Assembly (NCBI GenBank): GCA_944989445.1
Contig: CALYLW010001400.1
Span: 64,167-128,166 of the forward strand
Reading direction: 5' to 3'
Origin: Ampullaceana balthica
Taxonomy: Eukaryota; Mollusca; Gastropoda; Lymnaeidae
DNA length: 64,000 nt
Shown piece by piece: positions 55,585 through 64,000 of the stretch. The notes beneath the pieces were generated by a model. It was not told the origin of the DNA. It saw nothing but the letters and a program-made list of their open reading frames with translations, and made no database searches. The translations under genes were made by a program, and so were the position numbers. The first letter of the stretch is position 1. The number at the start of each line of letters is the position of its first letter.

Positions 55585-55800
55585 AGTGTATGGTGGATTG
55601 TTCAAGCAGTATGTGGTAGGTAGATTGTTCAAGCAGTGTGTGGTAGGTAGATCGTGCAAGCAGTGTGTGGTAGTAGATCGTGCAAGCAGTGTGTGGTAGG
55701 TAGATCGTGCAAGCAGTGTGTGGTAGGTAGATCGTGCAAGCAAAGTGTGGTAGGTAGATCGTGCAAGCAGTGTGTGATCAGGTACGATTGACTGCAAGCA
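55585..55800. repeat. 31-bp array, about 6 copies
   Basis: Unit AGATCGTGCAAGCAGTGTGT plus GGTAGGT. Confidence 0.93.
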
Positions 55801-56311
55801 GTGACGCATTGACTCAATCAGCGACAGCATTGACTCAATCAGCGACGCATTGACTCAATCAGCGACCATTGACTCAATCAGCGACCCATTGACTCATCAG
55901 CGACCCATTGACTCAATCAGCGACGCATTGACTCAATCAGCGACCCATTGACTCAATCAGCGACCCATTGACTCAATCAGCGACCCATTGACTCAATCAG
56001 CGACCCATTGACTCAATCAGCGACCCATTGACTCAATCAGCGACCCATTGACTCAATCAGCGACCCATTGACTCAATCAGCGACCCATTGACTCAATCAG
56101 CGACCCATTGACTCAATCAGCGACCCATTGACTCAATCAGCGACCCATTGACTCAATCAGCGACCCATTGACTCAATCAGCGACCCATTGACTCAATCAG
56201 CGACCCATTGACTCAATCAGCGACCCATTGACTCAATCAGCGACCCATTGACTCAATCAGCGACGCATTGACTCAATCAGCGACCCATTGACTCAATCAG
56301 CGACCCATTGA
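55795..56311. repeat. 20-bp array, about 26 copies
   Basis: Unit CATTGACTCAATCAGCGACC. Each unit includes a near-perfect AP-1/CRE-like palindrome (TTGACTCAA). Confidence 0.96.
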
Positions 56312-56518
56312 TATCATTTATACATCAACTGATATGAAATATAACGTGAACTAGAGAATACAAACATTTTAACGGTGCGACACTCCTCTAGAATATAAAC
56401 ATTTTTAACTGCGCGGCAATCCGCTAAAATACTAACATTTGAACGGTGCAGCACTTCGCTAAAATCCTGCAACCACTAAGTGGCCCCAGAGACAAAACAA
56501 TTTCCCAACTCTGGTGTA

Positions 56519-56740
56519 GACGTTCAATGTCAATGTCGTCACAACAGAACTCTCACCTTTCAATGTCAATGGCATCACAACAGAACTCTCACCTTTCAAT
56601 GTCAATGTCATCACAACAGAACTCTCAACTTTCAATGTCATTGTCATCACAACAGAACTCTCACCTTTCAATGTCAATGTCATCACAACAGAACTCTCAC
56701 CTTTCAATGTCAATGTCGTCACAACAGAACTCTCACCTTT
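56519..56740 (-). repeat. 36-bp array, 6 copies, carrying the donor of exon 56737-56869
   Basis: On the - strand each unit is ATTGAAAG|GTGAGAGTTCTG plus TTGTGACGACATTGAC. Five of six copies keep AAAGGTGAGAG; one has AAAGTTGAGAG. Confidence 0.93.
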
Positions 56741-56869
56741 CAATATCCTTGACCCCATGACCCAGGGCTTTAGAATATTTGATCTTGATGTCGCCACTGT
56801 CAGTGATGACGTCAGGCCGACAGGTGGCTTCTGTCAGAGTGTAGTTGTCCTTCATCACAGTTAGATGGG
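56737..56869 (-). CDS. Putative exon of an unrecognised gene, or far 5' exon of the RND gene
   Basis: Acceptor ATGTTTGCAG, donor TGAAAG|GTGAGAG, phase 1 to 2. Only one frame is open: HLTVMKDNYTLTEATCRPDV, ITDSGDIKIKYSKALGHG, VKDIE. Its end phase fits RND exon 1 (next residues R-IPASSTQ). The donor with the exon end is repeated six times downstream, the same pattern as other real donors here, which supports it being an exon. Confidence 0.55.
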
Positions 56870-57110
56870 CTGCAAACATTCAAACAAATTCAGATCAACT
56901 GAAACCATCAAACAATTTCAGATCAACTGAAACCATCAAACAATTTCAGATCAACTGAAAACCATCAAACAATTTCAGATCAACTGAAACCATCAAACAA
57001 TTTCAGATCAACTGAAACCATCAAACAATTTCAAGATCAACTGAAACCATCAAACAAGTTCAGATCAACTGAAACCATAAAACAATTTCAGACCATCTGA
57101 AACCATCTAA
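56870..57110. repeat. 25-28-bp array, about 9 copies
   Basis: Unit AACAATTTCAGATCAACTGA plus AACCATCA, starting just upstream of the 56869 acceptor. Confidence 0.93.
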
Positions 57111-57625
57111 CAATAGGATATACACTAATGCCAGCTAACATCATGAGATCCATAAAAAATTTATGTTACTATTGTTAGTAATCAATAAGATAAGTACGAC
57201 CAATTTTCTGTACTAATAACAACGTCATCAATGACGTCATGTTTAATCAGACATCCGGCCCGCCGTGACCACGTTTGGTGACCCCTGTGCTAGAATAATA
57301 CTCATATTTTTTTGTCTTTAAAATAATTTCCTGTTACCGATTTGATAAAATATGAGTTTATGGGAAACGAAATTAAAACTATTTAGAGATTGTTTGGTAC
57401 GATAAAATAGCAAAATCCATTATCCCATTCGATTATATTCGCACTAAGTGACGTCATATACTTGGAGACATGGTTTTATTTTAACCAAAAAGATCGTTAA
57501 ATGTGTTCTATGTAAATACATTTTAATGATAAATTAATGATAATCCCTAACATTTTAGAAAAGTAAGAATTACATTTTATACTAGAAACTATAATACAGC
57601 AAAGAACAAAGCCAGAACAAAAATA
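57111..57625. other. Intergenic or intronic AT-rich stretch
   Basis: Holds the hAT-like terminus at 57255-57290 and nothing else recognised. Confidence 0.5.
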
Positions 57626-58085
57626 ATGATCTGTCTACGTGACAGAACAAAGACAATGTGTCTACGTGACAGAGCAAAGACAATGTGTCTACGTGACAGT
57701 GCAAAGACTATGTGTCTACGTGACAGTGCAAAGACAATGTGTCTACGTGATAGTGCAAAGACAATGTGTCTACGTGACAGTGCAAAGACAATGTGTCTTC
57801 ATGACAGCGCAAAGACAATGTGTCTACGTGACAGTGCAAAGACAATGTATCTACGTGATCCAGCAAAGACAATGTGTCTACATAACAGAACAAAGACAAT
57901 GTTTCTACGTGACAGTGCAAAGACAATGTGTCTACGTGACAGTGCAAAGACAATGTGTCTACGTGACAGTGCAAAGACAATGTGTCTACGTGACAGTGCA
58001 AAGACAATGTGTCTACATAACAGAACAAAGACAATGTATCTACGTGATCCAGCAAAGACAATGTGTCTACGTGACAGAACGGGTC
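57626..58085. repeat. 27-bp array, about 17 copies
   Basis: Unit ACAATGTGTCTACGTGACAG plus TGCAAAG. 27 is a multiple of three, so three frames remain open; not coding. Confidence 0.95.
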
Positions 58086-58292
58086 AGACAAGAGGAAAAT
58101 CAGGGTCGTGTGTTTGTGTGACGTCAAAAATTGGTCGGAGGGTTACTCTTCAGAAGTGGGATCTAGTTGGGTCTCGTAAGGTCTAGTGGGATCTAGTTGG
58201 GTCAAGAACTACTACGGTTCCCCAGCCCACCTTGACCCATAAACTACTAAACTGACCCTCCTAAAACGATCGTTAACCCGACCAAACCTTAC

Positions 58293-58488
58293 GTTCCTCG
58301 CTGACTTCGTTGCTATAAAATATGTTCTCCCTATCATCTACTATGATCCTATTATAATCTTTCAACGATTTCAGTTCTCCAAAAAGTTTGTAAACATCGA
58401 CAAATGTTTTATTAACTGGAGATATTTCTAAAACCTTTGATTTCTGGGAATGCTCTTTAAGTGCGTGACAAATAATCCCACGTTTTAT
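58293..58488 (-). CDS. Putative exon of an unrecognised gene, or far 5' exon of the RND gene
   Basis: Acceptor GATCCTCCAG, donor GAGGAAC|GTAAGG, phase 0 to 1. It reads IKRGIICHALKEHSQKSKVL, EISPVNKTFVDVYKLFG and DDRENIFYSNEVSEE, balanced protein-like composition unlike the repeats. I do not recognise the family. Joining to 56737-56869 keeps the frame (SEE-P-HLTVM). Confidence 0.5.
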
Positions 58489-58639
58489 CTGGAGGATCAA
58501 ACGAAATATTTACGTATTTCAAGCCGTAATCTGGACCAACTCGTGATAAAGCTGGGTGTCAAAATAACGTGACAGGGGCGGAACATGCAAGACCAGTCAT
58601 TCCCCTCAAGACAAAATCATTTGTTTTAGTTTATTGGTA

Positions 58640-59235
58640 GGAGCGAAGTGTTTAACACAAGTAGCTCCGTCAGTCACAACGTGTTGGAGTCATGTGTTTA
58701 ATACAACTCACTCCGTCAGTCACAACGTATTGGAGTCATGTGTTTAATACAACTCACTCCGTCAGTCACAAAGTATTGGAGTCATGTGTTTAATACAACT
58801 CCCTCCGTCAGTCACAAAGTATTGGAGTCATGTGTTTAATACAACTCCCTCCGTCAGTCACAAAGTATTGGAGTCATGTGTTTAATACAACTCACTCCGT
58901 CAGTCACAAAGTATTGGAGTCATGTGTTTAATACAACTCCCTCCGTCAGTCACAAAGTATTGGAGTCATGTGTTTAATACAACTCCCTCCGTCAGTCACA
59001 AAGTATTGGAGTCATGTGTTTAAAACAACTCCCTCCGTCAGTCACAAAGTATTGGAGTCATGTGTTTAATACAACTCCCTCCGTCAGTCACCAAGTATTG
59101 GAGTCATGTGTTTAATACAACTCCCTCCGTCGGTCACAAAGTATTGGAGTCATGTGTTTAATACAACTCACTCCGTCAGTCACAAAGTATTGGAGTCATG
59201 TGTTTAATACAACTCACTCCGTCAGTCACAAAGTA
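58640..59235. repeat. 46-bp array, about 13 copies
   Basis: Unit GTCATGTGTTTAATACAACT, C(A/C)CTCCGTCAGTCACAAAG, TATTGGA. Confidence 0.96.
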
Positions 59236-60039
59236 ATAGTTTAACAAAGTAGTTTCTTATTTCTAGCATTTATAAACTGTGGACGTCATTTGTAAACAAC
59301 CTTGAACTTGTAGAGGTCACGGAAATAAGTTTGAGTCAACAAAACGACATTTAGAACAACCAACAATTTAAAAATTAATAAATAAATAAATTTAAAAAAA
59401 AACACATTGATGCAAACTAAGTGTGCAGTGAGCTCGAATTACATGTAACGCCTAAAATTATGTCTTCTTCCTTAATGCCAAGATAGGCCAGCTCTGTCGC
59501 CGTTGACTGCAGTAATGTCATGATGGGGCAGCTCTAAGATTATTTCAAAACACGTGCACTCTAGTTGTACACCGGCGGTCACAGGACTTTGGACCCGACA
59601 ATTTCAGCAATCAGCAGGTATGCACCTAATGTACCCATGAATACCCGCCCTAACTGCCCACACACTCCACCACACACTCCCCCACCCACTCCACCACATG
59701 AGGCCGTTCATTATTTGTTTAACTTGCTGGTGACATCTGAACGTGCGCCATTAAATTAATCTCTAGAAATACATGGACTTTGGACCCATGGTTAGCTCCT
59801 GTTAAGTAGCCAAACGGGAAACAGACATATGACGTCAGTATTGGTAGCCCTCTCCTCAATTGGCCCAAAACCGATACACATGTAGTCTTCTTATGTTACA
59901 GTTAGTGACCTAGCCCTCAGCTCAATGGGCCCAAGACAGTTAGTTACCTAGCCCTGGGCCCATTGTGCCCAAACCGATACACAGTAGGGCTGCGGAAATT
60001 AACGTTTAATTTCTCGATTAATCGTTAAAATTTTTAACG
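59236..60039. other. Unannotated stretch with a solo MITE end
   Basis: No gene seen. 59983-60038 is AGGGCTGCGGAAATTAACGT followed by TTAATCG motifs, the left end of the AT-rich MITE family at 36375, truncated where the next array begins. A GACTTTGGACCC motif occurs twice (59585, 59772). Confidence 0.5.
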
Positions 60040-60335
60040 TGACATTGGGCCCTGGTGTTGACATCAGCTCCTACTCTACTTGATCAGTCAATGTGACATT
60101 GGGCCTTGGTGTTGACATCAGCTCCTACTCTACTTGATCAGTCAATGTGACTTCATTGGGCCTTTGTGTTGACATCAGCTCCTACTCTACTTGATCAGTC
60201 AATATGACATTGAGCCCTGGTGTCGACATCAGATCCTACTCTACTTGATCAGTCAATGTGACATTGGGCCCTGGTGTTAACATCAGCTCCTACTCTACTT
60301 GATCAGTCAATGAGACATTGGGCCCTGGTGTTGAC
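60040..60335. repeat. 57-bp array, about 5 copies
   Basis: Unit GTGACATTGGGCCCTGGTGT, TGACATCAGCTCCTACTCTA, CTTGATCAGTCAAT. Confidence 0.94.
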
Positions 60336-60407
60336 AAAGTGATTACAACTTCCGGTTTGTGGGCGTTATCAAAGGAATGTCTTGTGTAAACCCTCGGAGT
60401 CGGAGAC

Positions 60408-60515
60408 TAGGTGAGTGCGTTCAGTAGACCCAGGGGCGTCACTAGGTGGGTGCGTTCAGTAGACCCAGGGGCGTCACTAGGTGGGTGCGTTCAGTAGACC
60501 CAGGGGCGTCACTAG
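60408..60515. repeat. 36-bp triplication at a hAT end
   Basis: Unit GTGCGTTCAGTAGACCCAGG plus GGCGTCACTAGGTGG: 15 bp of flank plus the first 17 bp of the hAT terminus, three copies in a row. Confidence 0.9.
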
Positions 60516-62979
60516 TGGGGTCCATGCACCCCTTCAGATGCCCAAAAAAGATCATGCACCCCCTCGTGAAACTTGCAGAAAATGCATAACAGTTTTGACC
60601 ATAGGCAACAGGGAATTTAGTGAGAGATCTGCTGCTTCTTATGATCAATCAGCGATTTAAATCTTGGGACTGTTTTGGACAAAGCAACTCTCGTGTCATC
60701 CTCTGCATTCAACTTATTCCTTGCCTTGGTTTTAATCGTCAATAGTGTGGAGAATCCTGCTTTTCACAGAGATAGGTTGTGTCAAATGGAGGGAGAGTCA
60801 GTACTGCCCTCTCGGCTAGTTGTGGGTAGGAATCTAGCTGGGCGCACCAAAATTCAATCAAGGTATTGCAACTGAAGGTACTCCTCATTACTTCTCTGGT
60901 TCTCAAATCAATCAGGTCATCTTTAGCAAGGTCACTGTCATCAACGTAGTCCAAGTCACAGAGAAAAGTATTGCGAAACCAAAGGTCTTTCCTAGCAATT
61001 TCTTGACAGAAATACCCATCAAAGGACATTTGCAATGTTGAAAGGTGCTCTGAAATTTCCCATTGATTTTGTCAGGCAGTGATCCCTCAATGCTTTCTTC
61101 TGCACCAGATATTACAACTTCATCCACAAGTGGAAAGTTGGCCAAGTTTGACTTTTCTAGTCGTTGTTGGAATAGCGGCAGTTTGTTTAGGAAGGCTGCC
61201 AATCTCTCAGTAGCATCCATTACAGTCACAGCATGTCCTTGGAGAGATGTGTTCAACTCATTCAAGATGGTGAAGATGTCAGCCAGATATGCCAATTAAT
61301 GAATGAAATTTGGAGAGTCAAACTTGTCAGCAAGGTCACTCTCTTTTTCTCGCAAGAAAATGGCAAGCTCCACTCTCAGTTCTACTAACCGAGAAAGTAT
61401 CCGTCCCCTGGACAACCAGCGCACATCAGTGTGGTAGAGCAGAACTTCATGCTCAGAGACCACCTCCTGACAAAACAACTTGAAGAGGCAGTAGTTCAAG
61501 GCATGTGAGCGGATAAAATTTACAACTTGGACTGCAGTAGAAAGAACTGACTTCAAGATTTGAGGTAGAGTTTTGCATGCCAGTGCCCGACGATGAAGGA
61601 AACAGTGTGTAGTGACAATATCTGGAACTTCTTTCTTTACCAGTGCTGAAAATCCTGACTTATTACCGAGCATAGAGAGAGCATCACCTATGCAAATTGA
61701 AGAAATTCTTGAAGTCCAGTCAAATTGGTTTTCAATGAAGAATGCCCTGACTAGCTGCAGCACATCAGCAGCTTTTGTAGTAGCTAGGAGTGGCTTACAA
61801 AAGAGAAATTCCTCCTTCAGCAATCCACTGAGATATCTCAGAAATACAACAATCTCACTGCATTGTGCTACATCAGTGGATTCATCCAGCTGCATGCTAA
61901 ATGGAAAAGGACTGCTTCTCATCTCACACAAGACTTCATACAGAATGACTGCAGCCATGTCACTAATCCTGGAATGAATAGTGTCATTGGACAAAGGAAC
62001 TTTCTCAACCTGCTTCCTCTGCTGGTGACCACACATCAGTTCCACCATCTCCAGAGTACAAGGCTTCACTAAAGTTCTACACTGGTGTGGGGCTTCTTGT
62101 TCTTTGCAATAAGATATGCAACCTTAAATGATGCCTCCAGTGCAAGTTTCTGTGACAAAGAAAATCCAAGCTTGGGCAAGGTACCTGAGGTCAAGAAGCG
62201 AGCTCTCTTCTGCTTGAAGATCTCACCACTGTCCTTGGAATTGGATGGATGGACCTTCTCCAAGTGCTCTCGGAGTCTAACAGACTCCATGTTGTCATTG
62301 TACAGGATTTTTCCACAAAGGAAGCACTGAGGCTTTTGAGTTCCATCTCTCTCTCTTTTTTATTATTTATTAACGATTGTGAGGGGATGATGACAATCGG
62401 AAAGTCGTACCAGTCTCAGGCAAATTTTTAACTGACGAAGTTGATGTTTTTAATGACCGGAATTGGATGCTCAACTCAAGATTTTAGGTTTCAAATTGAA
62501 ATTTAATTACGAATAATGGCTTACAATTAACGTTTTTAAGACCTTTGCAGCGTACCGAGCAATAAAAGTGAAGGAACAAAATCCCAACGTTTACATCCTC
62601 TCAAAACAGGGTCACTGGAAGACATATATCTGACGTATTTGATGACAAATTTAAATTATTTTTTAGAAAACTGTGACTTAAAATACGAAATTAAGAGGAA
62701 CACGTAGAGCGAACCGTTCATTTTGCGAAAAAGTTTTTTCCGTCCATTTTCGACATGCGCAGAAACAAAGAAAAAAAAAGTTGTATATGGGCGCCCTTTA
62801 ACGCGGCATGCCTTGCTTATGGTTTACATTTTCAGATAATCAGTTTTTCTTTCTTTTTCTTCTTTCTTCTTCTTTTTTTTCTTTTCTCTTTTTTTTCTTT
62901 CTCTGAATGGTTCATGCACCCCCTGGAACCTGCTCATGCACACCCAAGGGGTGCATGCACCACTGGTTAGGAACCCCTG
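60501..62979 (-). mobile_element. ZBED5-like hAT transposon, degenerate copy
   Basis: Imperfect terminal inverted repeats CAGGGGCGTCACTAG..ATGCACCCC and CAGGGGTTCCTAACCAGTGG..ATGCACCCC bound the element; no matching 8-bp target duplication. Coding order on the - strand: BED/C2H2 finger (QKPQCFLCGKILYNDN..LREHLEKVH, 62345-62250), RARFLTSGTLPKLGFSLSQK, MQLDESTDVAQCSEIVVFLR, the catalytic region CIGDALSMLG, THCFLHRRALACKTLP, VRWLSRGRILSRLVELR, then the C-terminal dimerisation part (TIKTKARNKLNAEDDTRVAL at about 60700). Confidence 0.92.
60622..62360 (-). pseudogene. hAT (ZBED5-like) transposase pseudogene
   Basis: Same region as the element above, read as a gene. Frame breaks: between 62290 and 62069 segments, an in-frame TAA at 61296-61298, a shift near 61030, and a shift near 60750 in the dimerisation domain. 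The family motif C-T-D-G-A is CIGDA here, moving the catalytic Asp by one position. Inactive, but similarity is high enough that the insertion seems fairly recent. Confidence 0.85.
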
Positions 62980-63660
62980 CTCTAAACGTTCCCACCAGAC
63001 CGGATGTTTACTTTATTTTTAACAGCTGCAACAACAGAAAAGAAAATCTAAGGGAGATAAAACAGTGCTCTGTCTCATTTACCCACTCAGCTTGACTGCC
63101 CCGATTAACAGATTCCTGAAAATTGCCTCCCCTTGGTCAGACAAAGTGTCGATTGATCTTTGCTGAAAGTTTTTACTTCATCCCTTAGCAAAGATATATA
63201 TATTTTAATATGTTAAGACAAGGCCTTTTTTTTAAAAAAACAATTTTTTTAATAAAATGAATTAAAACGTTCTTAATTATTTTTTTTAAAATGAAAACCA
63301 ACAATCTATTACGTAGTGTACAGTATCCAAGCAGGGCCACCCTGTAGCCAAGATTCAAAATAACTGAATATATTTCATTATTATATTCTTTACAATGTAT
63401 ACTGCACAAACTTTTATGTAAGATAATTTACGAATTATAATATTATTTCTTCCGGTATTTAAAGCAATCTTTCGTGAATAGTTTTTATTATTATTACTGG
63501 TAATTATTTCTGTTATTAATCGAGTTTATTTAAATTTAAAAATATTTATTGATCTATTTAAACAGAAAGTTCAATAATTTTCATCCACTTCTCGAAGGAT
63601 TGAAATTGAAAAATCGGACACTTTAAATTTTGCAGTGAAATAGAAGACAATAGAGAACCT
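62980..63660. other. Stretch without a recognised gene
   Basis: AT-rich; a 74-codon - strand frame at 63185-63409 has no features. Confidence 0.5.
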
Positions 63661-63666
63661 TTTAAT

Positions 63667-63999
63667 TTAATTTAAAAAATCACGTATTTTACCATCATGG
63701 TCAACACTGTTAAAATTTTTAGATACAGGACATTGAGCCTGTTTATTTATATTATACAGTTGTTCTCGAAACCGATCTCCAAGACGATGACCTGTCTCAC
63801 CCACGTAAATTTTATTACACCTCTTGCAAAGAATTGCATAAATCACGTTGCGACTTGTGCAAGTGAATCCATCTTTCATTATGAAGTTTTCAAGAGGTAA
63901 AGAAACTTGGTTAATTTCAATCACATATGGACAAGTATTGCAACGGTTACGGTTGCAACCTTTTGTTCCAATATGTGTTTTCATTGTGGGAAGGTGACT
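63667..63999 (-). mobile_element. Penelope-like retroelement, GIY-YIG endonuclease end (partial)
   Basis: Cys cluster GCNRNRCNTCPY, then FTCTSRNVIYAILCKRCNK and IYVGETGHRLGDRFREQ. The VIY and YVGETG pair are the GIY and YIG motifs, with the conserved Arg in RFREQ. This is the C-terminal endonuclease of a Penelope-like element; the reverse transcriptase should lie beyond the right edge. The frame is open to the window end and stops at 63667. It looks intact over the visible 110 residues. Confidence 0.85.
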
Positions 64000-64000
64000 T

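Noticed and set aside
53895..57290. One hAT element from the terminal array to the terminus at 57290
   Set aside because: A host-type exon (56737-56869) lies between and no target duplication is found, so the two ends are treated as separate fragments.
57626..58186. Three overlapping open frames
   Set aside because: 27-bp repeat without stops; not coding.
61612..62330. + strand open frames over the hAT element
   Set aside because: Shadows of the - strand transposase.

Overview
This is animal nuclear DNA, probably from a lophotrochozoan and most likely a gastropod mollusc. That is inferred from the gene families (a fibrinogen-domain lectin, a Dispatched/Patched-type membrane protein), the transposon mix (hAT, pogo/Tigger, non-LTR, Penelope-like, tRNA-derived SINEs) and the many minisatellites. 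Coding exons are short, have GT-AG borders and lie in large introns. There are no operons, bacterial signals or RNA genes beyond tRNA-like SINE heads.

Two protein genes can be rebuilt. On the + strand (625-13243) five exons encode one complete fibrinogen-related (FReD) domain of about 206 residues; its 5' exons lie left of the window. On the - strand (52472 down to 22665) twenty exons encode a 12-TM RND-superfamily protein of the Dispatched/Patched type, about 1,100 residues, with intramembrane Asp motifs in TM4 and TM10. Two further - strand exons (58293-58488, 56737-56869) are phase-compatible with its first exon but match no family I recognise.

The rest is introns full of tandem repeats and transposon debris. 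By my tally about 27 kb of the 64 kb is tandem repeat, including one 5.9-kb array of about 160 units (6981-12921). Mobile elements: a 2.2-kb TIR element (3361-5603), a decayed ZMYM1-like hAT (16368-17915), a hAT remnant with a pogo/Tigger element nested in it (30617-32400), a 5'-truncated non-LTR retrotransposon (41186-42490), AT-rich MITEs (36375-36826, 46725-47705), a 167-bp MITE with an 8-bp target duplication (53349-53515), a transposase fragment turned into minisatellites (53895-55545), a ZBED5-like hAT pseudogene (60501-62979) and the GIY-YIG end of a Penelope-like element (63667-63999).

The most unusual feature is where the arrays sit. In both genes many intronic arrays are built from a unit that spans an exon-intron junction: the last or first bases of the exon, the splice site and some intron. 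Only the exon-proximal copy gives an open reading frame; the others are strings of decoy 5' or 3' splice sites (7 to about 30 copies). Clear cases are at 702, 27226, 29239, 42664, 44545, 52111 and 56736, with early or degenerate cases at 40490, 40034, 37540 and 25893. Arrays also start at the stop codons of both genes and at hAT termini. This suggests tandem duplication repeatedly seeded on functional boundaries.
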